DNA of 64,000 nucleotides from Bacteroidales bacterium (GTDB taxonomy: Bacteria; Bacteroidota; Bacteroidia; Bacteroidales; TTA-H9). The DNA lies in the NCBI GenBank assembly GCA_028689615.1, contig JAQVCV010000002.1:84092-148091 (forward strand). Direction: 5' to 3'. Position 1 is the stretch's first letter; each line of letters begins with the position of its first letter. A program made the position numbers and the translations under genes. Positions 50,147 to 59,744 of the stretch are shown here, piece by piece. Below the pieces are notes generated by a model. That model saw only the letters and a program-made list of their open reading frames with translations, was not told the DNA's origin and did not search any database.

Positions 50147-51367
50147 TTATTCAAAACGCAACGCATCAATCGGATTTAAACCTGATGCTTTTCGTGCCGG
50201 GTACCAGCCAAAAAATATCCCGATAAAGGTGCATACGACGAATGAAAGGACGACGGCAGAAGGCATCACGGCTATGGGCCAACCTGTTATGCTTCCAATA
50301 ACCGACGATGATCCAACTCCCAACAAAATTCCAATGACACCCCCCAGAACGCTTAAAAGCATGGCTTCTATCAGGAATTGCATTAAAATATCAACGCCAC
50401 GCCCCCCTACCGACATTCGAAGACCAATCTCGCGGGTGCGCTCCGTGACCGAAACAAACATGATGTTCATGATGCCTATGCCACCCACCAACAACGATAT
50501 TCCAGCGATGGCTCCCAGCAGGATAGTTAATATATTGCTGATTGAGCTAAAGGTATTAACCAGCTCTTTTTGTGTTCTGATTTGAAAATCATCATCATCG
50601 CCCTCGCGGAGCTGGTGCGATGCACGCAGAGCCGTGGTCATCTCGCTGGTGGCCTGATCGGTAAGTTCTTCGTTTTTCGCCGAGGCAAAGATTGCCTGGA
50701 TGTGGGTAATTGCGAGTATCCGCTTTTGAACAGTGGTGTAGGGGCCAATAATTACATCGTCCTGATCCTGCCCGAAGGTGTTTTCACCTTTTTCGGCCAA
50801 CACTCCTATGATCTTAAGGGGCACGTTGCGAAAACGGATGCTCTTTCCTACCGGGTCAACTCCTTTGCCAAACAACTCCTCAACAACCGTTTGGCCAACC
50901 ACGATCACTTTTGCAGCCTTTTTCACCTCCTGTTCGGTAAACATCCGTCCGCTTTCAATCTTCATTTTTTTGATTTCGAGATAAGCGGCTCCTACCCCAT
51001 AGAAAGTGGTGGGCCAGTTCTCGGTGCCCGAAACCACCTGACCGGAGGCACGAACCTCGGGGGAGACATGCGATACCGATGGGCAATTCTTGCTCACAGC
51101 CTCCACATCATACAACTCGAGCGACTGTATGTTGCTGCCACCCTGCATTACTCCTCCCATTTGCTGGGAGGCTGGCATGGCAATCACCATATTCGATCCC
51201 ATGGAACTGATCTGGCTTTGGATGCTCTGTTTCGATCCCTGACCTATGGCCAGCATCGCAATCACTGAGGCAACCCCGATGATGATTCCCAGCATGGTGA
51301 GAAATGCCCTGAACTTGTTGCGCCGCAACGCTGAAAGGGCCACCTTCATCAAATTTATAATCTTCAT
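50147..51367 (-). CDS. ABC transporter permease (MacB-like)
   Basis: A 406-residue MacB/FtsX-type permease starting at the ATG at 51367 (MKIINLMKVALSALRRNKFRAFL). One N-terminal helix (FLTMLGIIIGVASVIAMLAIG), a MacB periplasmic domain (about residues 45-270, with PASQQMGGVMQGG and FYGVGAAYLEIKKMKIESGRMF), then three helices with NILTILLGAIAGISLLVGGIGIMNIMFVSVTERTREIGLRM, split here as NILTILLGAIAGISLLVG and IMNIMFVSVTERTREIG. Unlike E. coli MacB the ATPase is a separate gene. Mechanotransmission type, not a pore. Fits the tripartite pump with MacA and TolC. Confidence 0.92.
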   Translation of the reverse strand: MKIINLMKVALSALRRNKFRAFLTMLGIIIGVASVIAMLAIGQGSKQSIQSQISSMGSNMVIAMPASQQMGGVMQGGSNIQSLELYDVEAVSKNCPSVSHVSPEVRASGQVVSGTENWPTTFYGVGAAYLEIKKMKIESGRMFTEQEVKKAAKVIVVGQTVVEELFGKGVDPVGKSIRFRNVPLKIIGVLAEKGENTFGQDQDDVIIGPYTTVQKRILAITHIQAIFASAKNEELTDQATSEMTTALRASHQLREGDDDDFQIRTQKELVNTFSSISNILTILLGAIAGISLLVGGIGIMNIMFVSVTERTREIGLRMSVGGRGVDILMQFLIEAMLLSVLGGVIGILLGVGSSSVIGSITGWPIAVMPSAVVLSFVVCTFIGIFFGWYPARKASGLNPIDALRFE

Positions 51368-51386
51368 AACAACTTTATTTTCTGAA

Positions 51387-52133
51387 TTAAACGGTGTCTT
51401 CAACCGGGAGGCTGTGTAGAATTTCACGGGCCAGGAGCCCGTCGGTAATCTGTTGGTCGCGCAAGATGTGGCCATCGCGGAAGGTAACGCTGCGGCCTGT
51501 GAGGCGGGCGATATCGGGTTCGTGTGTCACGAACACGATGGTTTTACCTTTCTGGTTCAGCTCCTGGAACAGCGACATGATTTCGTAAGAAGTCCGGGTA
51601 TCGAGGTTGCCTGTGGCCTCGTCGGCCAAAATAACCACCGGATCATTGACAAGGGATCGGGCAATGGCAACCCGCTGTTGCTGTCCGCCCGACAACTGGT
51701 TGGGCATATGATCCATCCTGTCTGACAACCCCACGGCGTGAAGCGCCTCTTTCGCCCGTTCGCGCCGCTCGCGGCTGCTCACCGAAGCATTGTAGAACAA
51801 GGGCAACTCCACGTTTTCGAGTGCAGAGGTGCGCGGCAACAAATTGTAAGACTGAAAAACAAAGCCCAGTTTTTGGTTGCGCAAACGCGCCAGTTCGTTG
51901 CGGTTCATTCCACCTATGCGACTGCCATCAAGCAGGTAGCTGCCCGAAGTAGGCTGATCAAGACACCCCAGAATATTCAACATGGTTGACTTGCCGCTTC
52001 CCGAGGTTCCCATGATAGAAACAAATTCCCCTTCACTGATTACCAGGTCTATTCCTCGCAAGGCATGAACCACTATGTCGCCCACCACGAAATCTTTTCG
52101 CAATTGGCTTACTTCAATGATTTTTTTACTCAT
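51387..52133 (-). CDS. ABC transporter ATP-binding protein (MacB/LolD type)
   Basis: A 248-residue ATPase with Walker [16 protein letters not shown] (about 41-55), [19 protein letters not shown], signature [15 protein letters not shown], Walker [15 protein letters not shown] and switch His in [10 protein letters not shown]. The closest types are MacB and LolD. It overlaps the adaptor stop by four bases and precedes the permease by 19 bases, so it powers that permease. Confidence 0.94.
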   Translation of the reverse strand: MSKKIIEVSQLRKDFVVGDIVVHALRGIDLVISEGEFVSIMGTSGSGKSTMLNILGCLDQPTSGSYLLDGSRIGGMNRNELARLRNQKLGFVFQSYNLLPRTSALENVELPLFYNASVSSRERRERAKEALHAVGLSDRMDHMPNQLSGGQQQRVAIARSLVNDPVVILADEATGNLDTRTSYEIMSLFQELNQKGKTIVFVTHEPDIARLTGRSVTFRDGHILRDQQITDGLLAREILHSLPVEDTV

Positions 52134-53329
52134 GGCCGTGGAGGTTCTGCATTTTTATTTTTGTTATTACGCGACGGCGGCTTGGGCATAAAAGGGCTTG
52201 ATGATGACTTAGCTGAACTGGTTCCAGCCGCAGCACTCACAACCACCTCGTCGCCCTCTTTCATTCCTTCGACAATTTGAACAGAGGATCCGTCAGAAAT
52301 ACCGGTTTTTACTTCGAGAGGTGTGAAGACAAAGCCGTCGAATTGCCATAATGTGCGGCGGTTACCGGTATCAGCCAATCGCGACCTGTTTTGGTTCCCA
52401 GCTATCAGACTGTCGTCGGGCCAGAATTTCAACGCCTTGGCGGCTACCATCACCACATTTTCGGCTTGCTGGGTGACGATGGTAATGTTGGCTGTCATAC
52501 CAGGCATCAGTTTCAACATTGGGTTGGGAGCACTTATTATCACAGTGTAGGTCACCACGTTGGAAGTGGTTGTTGGTTTGAGCCATATCTCCGATACCTC
52601 GCCGTAAAAGCTGTCGTCGGGGAAGGCATCCACGGTGAATTTGACTTTTTGGCCGAGTTTCACCTGTCCAATGTCGGCCTCATCCACATCGGCCTGCACT
52701 TCCATTTGTGTAAGATCGTTGGCTATGGCAAACAGTTCGGGGGTGTTGAAACTGGCAGCCACGGTTTGGCCTTCATCCACGGCGCGGTTGAGAACCACCC
52801 CATCAATGGGGGAATAGATGGAAGCATAAGAAAGGTTGGTTAACGAGCGTTGATGCTCCGATTCAGCCATTTTGTAACTGGCGTCGGCTTTGGAGAGACC
52901 ATATTGAGCCTGATCGAAGTCGGCCTTCGACACCAGTTGTTTGTCGTAGAGAGCCTTTACCCTGTCGAAGTTGGCCTGCTGATAAACCATCTCGGCTTTT
53001 GCCGATGCCACCTGGGCAGCTGTTTGATTTACCTGTGCCCGAAGGGTGGTTTCATCAATCTTGGCAAGCAACTGCCCCTTTTTCACAACGCTGTTGAAGT
53101 CAACGTAAATGGCTTCGATGGTTCCCGAAACCTGAGTACCCACCGTAACTGTTTTTATAGCCTCGATGGTTCCGGTGGCCGTCACCTCGTTGCTGATGGT
53201 GCCTTTTTCGGCTTTGACAGTTTCTACCTGCATGAGCGAGGGTTTTGGGCCACAGGCCACCACGCCTCCGATGGCTGCAACAACCACAGCCGTAACCGAT
53301 ATTGCAACCTGTTTGATTCTGAATTTCAT
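52130..53329 (-). CDS. macA: MacA-type periplasmic adaptor (HlyD/RND family)
   Basis: A 399-residue membrane-fusion protein. N-terminal anchor (VAISVTAVVVAAIGGVVACG; its Cys could be a lipid site), lipoyl half-motifs GTVGTQVSGTIEAIYVDFN and SIYSPIDGVVLNRAVDEG flanking an alpha hairpin (about residues 95-165, rich in Ala/Gln/Lys), then beta-barrel and membrane-proximal domains (VKLGQKVKFTVDAFPDDSF). The C-terminal tail is Ser/Pro/Asn/Lys-rich. It bridges the ABC permease and the TolC-like channel encoded on either side. Confidence 0.92.
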   Translation of the reverse strand: MKFRIKQVAISVTAVVVAAIGGVVACGPKPSLMQVETVKAEKGTISNEVTATGTIEAIKTVTVGTQVSGTIEAIYVDFNSVVKKGQLLAKIDETTLRAQVNQTAAQVASAKAEMVYQQANFDRVKALYDKQLVSKADFDQAQYGLSKADASYKMAESEHQRSLTNLSYASIYSPIDGVVLNRAVDEGQTVAASFNTPELFAIANDLTQMEVQADVDEADIGQVKLGQKVKFTVDAFPDDSFYGEVSEIWLKPTTTSNVVTYTVIISAPNPMLKLMPGMTANITIVTQQAENVVMVAAKALKFWPDDSLIAGNQNRSRLADTGNRRTLWQFDGFVFTPLEVKTGISDGSSVQIVEGMKEGDEVVVSAAAGTSSAKSSSSPFMPKPPSRNNKNKNAEPPRP

Positions 53330-53340
53330 GATTTAAAAAA

Positions 53341-54678
53341 TTATAATGTTATGGAGTTTCCTGTATAAAAATCGAGCACCTTGAGGCTGTAAACCAGATT
53401 GTAGCGGGCTTGCAGCACCGACGACTCGGCGCTGATAAGGTTGGTTTTCTGCACCAGAAAATCAACCGTATTGATTACACCACGTGCAAACCTTTCTTCG
53501 GCCTGTTCGAAAGATGCTTTAGAGGAGCTGTATTTTCGGGTGGCCGAAACGAAAGCCGAACTGGAGGATGCCACATCGAGTGTTGCATTCTCGATGTTTT
53601 TTCGCAAGGTGTTGAGGGTTGTTTGTTCATCGAGTTTGGCTATCTCGGTGCGAATGGTAGCCGTGGCAACAGAAGCCTTCACTTGTCCCTGACTGAAAAT
53701 GGGCACCGACAAGGTAAATCCGAGCGATGGCGACAAGTTGTGGTTGAGTTGTGAGCCAAAACTCAACTGCTGCACTTTATCGGTATAGTTGGTGGTAAGT
53801 CCGGCATCGAGGGCCAACGAAGGCAATGCAGCTGTGCGCGCTATGCCTACACCGGCTTCAGCACTTTTCAATTTAAGGGCAGCACTCTTCACTTCGGGTT
53901 TAACAGCCCGGGCTGTGGCAAACACCTCAGCGGCAACAGGCAATTGAAGTGGCGGCTGCACCAGCGACAGGTCGGGGCGTAGCACGTCGAACGAATCGCT
54001 GATGGGGTATTCCATCAACTGCATGAGCGTAACGCGGTTGGTTGCCAACTGGTTTTGGGCATTGGTAAGTGTTAGTTCCTCGGCTGCCAGTTGGGCCTCT
54101 ACCTGCATGTAGTCGGCCTTGGAGATTGCACCAATATTCATCCGTTCGCCGGCAAGAGCCAGTTGCGATTGAGAAACCTCCACCTGGCGCGAGGCATTTT
54201 CAAGCTGTTCGGCTGAATACAACACCTGAGTATAGGCCCCCAAAACCTGAAGAACAACACTTTCGCGATGGGTTTCAGCATCGAGTAAACCAGCCTCGTA
54301 GTCGGTTTCGGCCTGCATGATTGCCTGAGTTATCCTGAGACCGTTAAACAAGTTGAGTGAAGCATTCACACCAGCCGACGTAACGGCATTGCCTTCATAA
54401 TTCCATTCGCCGGAAGTTGCCGACTGCACATCGCTCCACGAAAAATTCTGGCGGGCTGAAGCTGAAACCGACGGGAAACGCGAGGTGCGTAACTGCCCCA
54501 ACGACACCTTGTTTATCTCGGCATTCAATGAGCTCTGGCGCACCCCCAGGTTGTGCTCGAGGGCATATTCGATGCATTGTTCGAGAGAAAAGGATTCCCC
54601 GGAGGTTTGCTGCTGACTATATCCCAAAACGGGGAGAAGGAAGAGAACCAGGGGGACTACAAATTTGATCGTGTTCAT
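53341..54678 (-). CDS. TolC-family outer membrane efflux protein
   Basis: A 445-residue channel protein starting at the ATG at 54678 with signal peptide FVVPLVLFLLPVLGYSQQ. It has two structural repeats of the outer membrane efflux family: LEQCIEYALEHNLGVRQSSLN opening, long alpha hairpins rich in Ala and Gln (TDYEAGLLDAETHRESVVLQV; LENASRQVEVSQSQLALAGERM, given in parts), LSFGSQLNHNLSPSLGFTLSVPIF and a C-terminal SLKVLDFYTGNSITL. First gene of the efflux operon, read from the promoter at 54699-54730. A longer upstream frame is not supported because the promoter would be inside it. Confidence 0.92.
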   Translation of the reverse strand: MNTIKFVVPLVLFLLPVLGYSQQQTSGESFSLEQCIEYALEHNLGVRQSSLNAEINKVSLGQLRTSRFPSVSASARQNFSWSDVQSATSGEWNYEGNAVTSAGVNASLNLFNGLRITQAIMQAETDYEAGLLDAETHRESVVLQVLGAYTQVLYSAEQLENASRQVEVSQSQLALAGERMNIGAISKADYMQVEAQLAAEELTLTNAQNQLATNRVTLMQLMEYPISDSFDVLRPDLSLVQPPLQLPVAAEVFATARAVKPEVKSAALKLKSAEAGVGIARTAALPSLALDAGLTTNYTDKVQQLSFGSQLNHNLSPSLGFTLSVPIFSQGQVKASVATATIRTEIAKLDEQTTLNTLRKNIENATLDVASSSSAFVSATRKYSSSKASFEQAEERFARGVINTVDFLVQKTNLISAESSVLQARYNLVYSLKVLDFYTGNSITL

Positions 54679-54698
54679 AATCTTTAACATTGATGCTG

Positions 54699-54730
54699 CA
54701 AAACTACCTCCCTCACACGCGGTTAAACAA
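54699..54730 (-). promoter_or_regulatory. Bacteroidetes-type promoter for the efflux operon
   Basis: Minus-strand TAGTTTTG (54706-54699) fits TAnnTTTG, with TTG (54730-54728) 21 bases upstream. The TolC start codon is 21 bases downstream. Confidence 0.6.
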
Positions 54731-54803
54731 ATTAAACAGACCAGCCCCGCTTTTTTACCGACAAACGGAACAAATCGGGGTGCCGAAAACGGGTTGGGAA
54801 ACT

Positions 54804-55097
54804 GTGTATGCAATGCAGATAATCAAATTCAGGAATCAGGATACCCTTTTTGAATGCACAACACACAACTTCATACTGCATGAACCTCAAAATGCTTCCA
54901 GAATGATCAAATCAGAACTGCTATCCCTGCAAAATGCATTCATTACAACCTTATCCAAGCTCGAACTAGGTTAAAATGCTTTCATTTTTATAACATTGAA
55001 GCTGCAACCTGGCTTTATTTTTTTCATTAAGAGGAGCAATAAGGTTGTACCTGCTCAAAATGCATCCATAATGCGACAAAAACCTCTTTCGATCACC
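54804..55097. repeat. Degenerate tandem array with 42-bp period, non-coding
   Basis: The 553-base gap between the efflux operon and the GyrI-like gene contains imperfect repeats beginning AAAATGCnTyCA. Clear copies start at 54888, 54930, 54972 and 55056, that is, at exact multiples of 42 bp; a weak copy (TTCATTA part only) falls at 55014. Weaker AATGC traces occur near 54812 and 54853. The 3' parts of units are less conserved. In one frame the units read QNAS/QNAF, but stop codons interrupt it and no gene is supported. The rest of the gap shows only the two promoters. Confidence 0.6.
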
Positions 55098-55194
55098 AAT
55101 TTATGAATACAAACCAAGAAGGGACAGCCCACACCACTAAAAAAACTTTTGTTTATGGCAACCCTGCTGACATACTGTTGTCACAACCCACCCC

Positions 55195-55202
55195 TACCTT
55201 TG
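55195..55202 (+). promoter_or_regulatory. -7 element for the GyrI-like gene
   Basis: TACCTTTG fits TAnnTTTG, 29 bases before the start codon. The -33 box is not convincing. Confidence 0.48.
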
Positions 55203-55231
55203 CACCCACATTCACACATTAAACTCATATT

Positions 55232-55687
55232 ATGGAAATTAAGAACATTGCTCCCGTGCTCGTGATGAGCAAGACCATCGAAACCACTTTAGCGCAAATG
55301 GCAGAAGCAGTAGGCAATCTTCCCGACCAGATGAACCGGATTATCGAAAAAGCCGGCGGCCAGACAGCCGGCCCGCAGATTTGGGTTTACCACTCAGCCG
55401 ACGGCACACCCGACCGGCCCATCACGCTTCAGCTCACCTTTCCGCTGCTCAACCCAATTGCCTGCCCCGAAGGGTATGAGTGCATCATGCTGCCCGAATA
55501 CAAGGCTGTGGTGACCTTCAACAATGGTCCGTGGAACGAAGTTGGGAAAATTTACTGCGAGGTTATGAAATACATCGAAAGCCAAAGCCTCACTTATACC
55601 GGTGTATCGAGGGAGATTTACCATGTATGCGATTTTGAAAACCAGCAAAACTGCGTCACCGAGATTCAGGTAGGCATTGAAGGATAA
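55232..55687 (+). CDS. GyrI-like small-molecule-binding domain protein
   Basis: A 151-residue single-domain protein of the GyrI-like (AraC effector-binding) superfamily: strand-helix pattern MEIKNIAPVLVMSKTIETT, LPDQMNRIIEKAGG, GPQIWVYHSADG, then LQLTFPLLNPIACPEGYE, YKAVVTFNNGPWNEVGKIYCEV and a closing REIYHVCDFENQ. Stand-alone members bind toxic small molecules or hydrolyse xenobiotics. Divergent from an efflux operon, which suits a role in drug or metabolite handling, but a ligand cannot be inferred. Confidence 0.78.
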   Translation: MEIKNIAPVLVMSKTIETTLAQMAEAVGNLPDQMNRIIEKAGGQTAGPQIWVYHSADGTPDRPITLQLTFPLLNPIACPEGYECIMLPEYKAVVTFNNGPWNEVGKIYCEVMKYIESQSLTYTGVSREIYHVCDFENQQNCVTEIQVGIEG

Positions 55688-55765
55688 GGCAGAAATGGAG
55701 TCGGCACAGGTCATCCCGACGTGTTTAAAAACCTCTTACATTTGCCATTTCAATTCAATCACCCC

Positions 55766-56110
55766 ATGGAAAACACAACCCCCATCGTAAGTTACTGCGG
55801 TTTGTACTGCACCAATTGTCCAAAATTCGTGAAAGGGAACTGCCCGGGCTGCCACCAAAACAATAAGGCCACCTGGTGCAAAGTGCGAACCTGCTGCATG
55901 GAACACAACCGCGCTACCTGCGCCGATTGTACCGACTTCGACAACCTGAAGGAGTGCAAGAAACTCAACAACTTCGTGGCCAAGATGTTTGGACTGGTAT
56001 TCAACTCCGACCGGGTAGCGAGCCTGACTTTTATCAAGGCTCAGGGTACCGATGCCTTCATCAGCAAGATGGAAAGCGAGAAAGCCATGACGTTCAAGCG
56101 TAAACGGTAA
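55766..56110 (+). CDS. Cys-rich DUF3795-like protein
   Basis: A 114-residue protein starting MENTTPIVSYCGLYC. Eleven cysteines lie in the first 62 residues, in pairs and CxxC spacing (CGLYCTNCPKF; NCPGCHQNN; WCKVRTCCMEHNRA; CADCTDF; ECKKL), pointing to metal or iron-sulphur binding; the C-terminal half is basic (EKAMTFKRKR). This is the pattern of DUF3795 proteins. An ATG upstream (55721) would add an unconserved stretch. Function unknown. Probably in one unit with the GyrI-like and WYL genes. Confidence 0.78.
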   Translation: MENTTPIVSYCGLYCTNCPKFVKGNCPGCHQNNKATWCKVRTCCMEHNRATCADCTDFDNLKECKKLNNFVAKMFGLVFNSDRVASLTFIKAQGTDAFISKMESEKAMTFKRKR

Positions 56111-56142
56111 TCGAAACGCCAGCACACCTCTAATCATAGCCT

Positions 56143-57087
56143 ATGCCACGCCTCAACCGTCTTCAGGCCATCCTCACACGACTGCAAAGCAAGCAGGTGG
56201 TTACTGCCCGCGAGCTTGCCGACCACTTCGGGGTGAGCATCCGAAGCATCTACCGCGACCTGCGAACCCTCGAAGAAGCCGGAATCCCCATTGGTGCAGA
56301 GGCTGGCATAGGCTATTTTTTACCCGACAACTTCCACCTTCCCCCAGTGATGTTCACTACCGACGAAGCTTTGTCGTTGCTGATGGGTGGCAAACTCACC
56401 GAAAGATTTACCGACCAACGCGAGAGTGAAGCCTTCGGGCAGGCACTCACCAAAATCAGGTCGGTGTTGCGCCCTGCCGACAAAGAGACCCTGGCCGCCA
56501 TCGAGTCGCGCATCGAGGTGTTCCAGTTTGCCCCTGCCCAACCCAGGCACCTCCACCTGTTTGAGTTGAAGAAAGCGCTGGCTCAAAACCTTCTGGTTGA
56601 AATCGATTACCAAAAAGAGGGAGCCGCCAGTTCCGAAAAGCGAACCATCGAGCCTTTAGCCCTTTGCTTTTACAGCGGCAACTGGCACCTCATGGCCTGG
56701 TGCCGGCTGCGAGAGGCCTACCGCGACTTCAGAACCGATCGCATCAACACGATTAAAATCCTCGGCAACACCTTCGACCTGTCGAAACACCCGCCCCTCA
56801 TCGAGATTTTTGGACAAAACGGACGCGAAGCCACCCTTCACCACATCACCCTTGAAGTGGGAAACCAGTATGCCGCCAACATTCATGAGATGAAATACGC
56901 CTGGGGATTTTCTGGTCAGGAAAAGGGCTCCAAAACCACCATTATGCACTTTTTCAACACCAATCTGCAAGGATTTGCGCGTTGGGTGGTGTGGGGCGGG
57001 ACCAACATCAGTGTGATTTCACCCGAAAGCCTTCGTGATGAGGTGCAAGACATCGTAAGACAATTGGCAGATCACCACTGCAAGTAA
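56143..57087 (+). CDS. WYL-domain transcriptional regulator (YafY-like)
   Basis: A 314-residue regulator: N-terminal winged helix (MPRLNRLQAILTRLQSKQVV, ARELADHFGVSIRSIYRDLR), a middle segment (TDEALSLLMGGKL), and a WYL domain about residues 135-215 (LLVEIDYQKEG, then RTIEPLALCFYSGNWHLMAWCRLREAYRDFRTDRI) that binds nucleotides or small ligands, and a C-terminal WCX part. It closes a three-gene group with GyrI-like and DUF3795-like genes and may regulate it; a bidirectional terminator follows. Confidence 0.9.
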   Translation: MPRLNRLQAILTRLQSKQVVTARELADHFGVSIRSIYRDLRTLEEAGIPIGAEAGIGYFLPDNFHLPPVMFTTDEALSLLMGGKLTERFTDQRESEAFGQALTKIRSVLRPADKETLAAIESRIEVFQFAPAQPRHLHLFELKKALAQNLLVEIDYQKEGAASSEKRTIEPLALCFYSGNWHLMAWCRLREAYRDFRTDRINTIKILGNTFDLSKHPPLIEIFGQNGREATLHHITLEVGNQYAANIHEMKYAWGFSGQEKGSKTTIMHFFNTNLQGFARWVVWGGTNISVISPESLRDEVQDIVRQLADHHCK

Positions 57088-57090
57088 CAA

Positions 57091-57119
57091 AAAAGCCGGA
57101 CCCATAAGATCCGGCTTTT
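57091..57119. terminator. Bidirectional intrinsic terminator
   Basis: AAAAGCCGGA (57091-57100) pairs with TCCGGCTTTT (57110-57119); T-rich or A-rich flanks allow it to stop the WYL message from the left and the nqr message from the right. Confidence 0.85.
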
Positions 57120-57143
57120 CACTTCATGCAGATGCAAAAGGCA

Positions 57144-58388
57144 TCACCCTCCAAAATCGTCGAAGGCAATCATCTCCTTAGGCACACCATAATCGTCGAG
57201 CATTTTCAGCACCGCCTGATTCATCATCGGGGGGCCACAAATATAGTATTCAATATCTTCGGGAGCAGAATGTTTTTTCAGATATTCCTCCATGATTACC
57301 TGGTGAATGAACCCAGTATAACCGGTCCAGTTGTCCTCGGGCTTGGGTTCCGACAGGGCAATATTGAATTTGAAATTGGGGTAATCCTTTTCAATTTGCT
57401 GGAACTGATCCACGTAGAACAGTTCGCGCAGCGAGCGACCGCCGTACCAGAAAGTAGCCTTACGCCCGGTATGGCGTGTAAGGAACTGATCGAAGATATG
57501 TGAACGCATGGGCGCCATGCCTGCGCCACCGCCAATAAACATCATTTCGCGATCGGTTTTCTTCACGTGGAACTCGCCATAGGGGCCGCTGATGGTCACC
57601 TTGTCGCCGGGTTTGCGCGAGAAAATATACGACGAGCAGATACCGGGATTCACATTCATGAAACCACCTGTTTTCCTGTCGAATGGCGGAGTGGCTATTC
57701 GGATGTTTAGCATGATGATGTTGCCTTCGGCGGGGTGGTTGGCCATGGAATAGGCGCGGAAAATAGGCTCAGGATTCTTCATTTTCAGATCCCACATCTT
57801 AAACTTATCCCACTCTTCGCGGTATTCGGGTTCAATCTCCATCGATCGGTAATCAACTTCGCAGGCAGGCACATCAATCTGGATGTAGCCACCCGATTTG
57901 AAGTCGAGGCGCTCGCCCTCGGGCAGTTTCACCACAAATTCCTTGATAAAAGTAGCCACGTTGTGGTTCGACACCACTTCGCACTCCCACTTTTTGATTC
58001 CAAAGATTTCGGGTGGTATCTGGATGGTCATATCCTGGCGCACTTTCACCTGGCAACCAAGCCTCCAGTTGTCCTGTTGTTCGCGACGGCTAAAGAACCC
58101 TTTCTCGGTAGGAAGGATTTCGCCGCCACCTTCGGTAACCTGACAACGGCACATGCCGCAGGTGCCACCGCCCCCGCAAGCCGATGGGAGAAACACTTTC
58201 TGAGCCGATAAGGTGGAGAGCAGCGAACTTCCCGGCTCGGTTTTCACCTCATGTTCGCCATTAATCTTGATGACCACCTCACCCTGGGGGGTCAGTTTTT
58301 TCTTGGCATACAGCAGGATGCCCACCAACGCCAGGATGACGATCAGAAACACTACAATGCCTGCTGCAACAACAAATCCTAAATTCAT
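57144..58388 (-). CDS. nqrF: Na+-translocating NADH:quinone reductase subunit F
   Basis: Entry point for electrons from NADH. The 414-residue product has an N-terminal membrane helix ([20 protein letters not shown]), a [2Fe-2S] ferredoxin domain with Cys in [16 protein letters not shown] (about residues 70-85) and a later Cys (GCQVK), then an FAD domain ([12 protein letters not shown]) and NAD-binding domain ([34 protein letters not shown]). Last gene of nqrABCDEF. All cofactor residues are present. Confidence 0.96.
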   Translation of the reverse strand: MNLGFVVAAGIVVFLIVILALVGILLYAKKKLTPQGEVVIKINGEHEVKTEPGSSLLSTLSAQKVFLPSACGGGGTCGMCRCQVTEGGGEILPTEKGFFSRREQQDNWRLGCQVKVRQDMTIQIPPEIFGIKKWECEVVSNHNVATFIKEFVVKLPEGERLDFKSGGYIQIDVPACEVDYRSMEIEPEYREEWDKFKMWDLKMKNPEPIFRAYSMANHPAEGNIIMLNIRIATPPFDRKTGGFMNVNPGICSSYIFSRKPGDKVTISGPYGEFHVKKTDREMMFIGGGAGMAPMRSHIFDQFLTRHTGRKATFWYGGRSLRELFYVDQFQQIEKDYPNFKFNIALSEPKPEDNWTGYTGFIHQVIMEEYLKKHSAPEDIEYYICGPPMMNQAVLKMLDDYGVPKEMIAFDDFGG

Positions 58389-58421
58389 ATTCCGGATTAT
58401 TTCAATGGTTAATCAATAGAA

Positions 58422-59039
58422 TTATAGTTTAATCCCCATGAAACTCATGAAAGCGATAGCCATAAGTCCCGTGATGATGAAAGTGATGCCCAGTCCGCGC
58501 AGTGGAGCAGGCACATTGCTGTAACGAATCTTTTCGCGGATGGCAGCTATACCAACGATGGCCAGCAACCACCCCACCCCCGAGCCGGCAGCAAAAGCAG
58601 TTGCTTCGCCAATGCTCTGGTATTCGCGTTCCTGCATGAAGAGCGAACCTCCAAGTATGGCGCAGTTAACGGCAATCAACGGCAGAAAAATTCCCAAAGC
58701 GCTGTAAAGCGACGGCGAAAATTTCTCCACTACCATCTCCACCAACTGAACCATAGCTGCAATAACAGCGATAAACATGATGAAACTCAAGAAACTCAGA
58801 TCGAGGGTAGCGTATTCGGCTCCCAGCCACGACAGTGCACCCGGCTTGAGCAGGTAATTATCTATGAGGTAATCAACCGGCACGGTAATCACCATAACAA
58901 ATACAACCGCGATACCCAAGCCCATGCTGGTTTTCACAGTTTTCGACACCGCCAGGTAAGAACACATACCCAGGAAGTAGGCGAAAATCATGTTGTCAAT
59001 AAAGATTGACTTGACGAAAATATTGATTAAATCTTGCAT
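58422..59039 (-). CDS. nqrE: Na+-translocating NADH:quinone reductase subunit E
   Basis: A 205-residue membrane subunit with six helices, homologous to NqrD but inverted. The half-channel motif [16 protein letters not shown] holds the Cys that helps bind the intramembrane [2Fe-2S] cluster between NqrD and NqrE. Starts [19 protein letters not shown], standard. Spaced 33 bases from nqrD. Confidence 0.96.
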   Translation of the reverse strand: MQDLINIFVKSIFIDNMIFAYFLGMCSYLAVSKTVKTSMGLGIAVVFVMVITVPVDYLIDNYLLKPGALSWLGAEYATLDLSFLSFIMFIAVIAAMVQLVEMVVEKFSPSLYSALGIFLPLIAVNCAILGGSLFMQEREYQSIGEATAFAAGSGVGWLLAIVGIAAIREKIRYSNVPAPLRGLGITFIITGLMAIAFMSFMGIKL

Positions 59040-59072
59040 AATTTCAATTTATTTCGGTTTAAAACCAGCAGG

Positions 59073-59726
59073 TTATTGTTCGATGAGGTCTTTATTGCGG
59101 CTTCGTTGCACCCAAATGATGACACCTATTACAATGAGTGCCATGGGAGGCAGAATCATCATGCCGTTGTGGCGATAGCCAAGCTCGATAAAGGCATCGG
59201 GCACTACCTGGTAGCCCCAAAGGGTTCCACTTCCGAGCAATTCGCGGAAGAAAGCCACGATGATGAGTATGATGGCATAACCGGCGCCGTTACCAATTCC
59301 GTCGAGAAACGATTGCCACGGTTTGTTGGCCATAGCAAAAGCTTCGAGGCGACCCATAACGATGCAGTTGGTGATGATCAAACCTACGAAAACCGACAGT
59401 TGCTTCGACACATCGTAAACGAAGGCCTTCAGCACCTGGTCAACCAGGATAACCAACAAGGCTATGATGGTTAATTGCACGATGATTCGGATTCGGTTGG
59501 GGATGGTGTTTCGCAGAAGCGAAACCACCAGGTTCGACAGCGCCACCACTGCGATGACGGAAACAGCCATCACAAAGGCGGGTTTCAGCTTCACGGTTAC
59601 TGCCAGAGCCGAGCAAATGCCCAATACCTGCACGGTGATGGGGTTGTTCATGTTGACCGGGCTGGTCAGAAGCTTGATGTTCTTTGGCGAGAACAGAGGT
59701 TCTTTTTTATTATTATCAGTGCTCAT
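59073..59726 (-). CDS. nqrD: Na+-translocating NADH:quinone reductase subunit D
   Basis: A 217-residue membrane subunit with six helices. The motif [19 protein letters not shown] carries the cluster Cys equivalent to that in NqrE. The N-terminal cytosolic part ([20 protein letters not shown]) is usual. Between nqrC and nqrE in the canonical order. Confidence 0.96.
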   Translation of the reverse strand: MSTDNNKKEPLFSPKNIKLLTSPVNMNNPITVQVLGICSALAVTVKLKPAFVMAVSVIAVVALSNLVVSLLRNTIPNRIRIIVQLTIIALLVILVDQVLKAFVYDVSKQLSVFVGLIITNCIVMGRLEAFAMANKPWQSFLDGIGNGAGYAIILIIVAFFRELLGSGTLWGYQVVPDAFIELGYRHNGMMILPPMALIVIGVIIWVQRSRNKDLIEQ

Positions 59727-59744
59727 AGCTTTACGATGTTGAGG

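Noticed and set aside
50570..51268. 232-codon plus-strand frame opposite the MacB-like permease
   Set aside because: Shadow of a clear permease gene; no promoter or family pattern.
54690..54974. 94-codon plus-strand frame through the 42-bp repeats
   Set aside because: It begins inside the tolC promoter region, has a stop within the third repeat, and has no ribosome or family evidence; treated as non-coding repeat, with a decayed gene left as a minor possibility.
54888..55073. CRISPR array
   Set aside because: Repeats are short and imperfect, the units are contiguous 42-bp copies rather than conserved repeats with unique spacers, and no cas genes are present.
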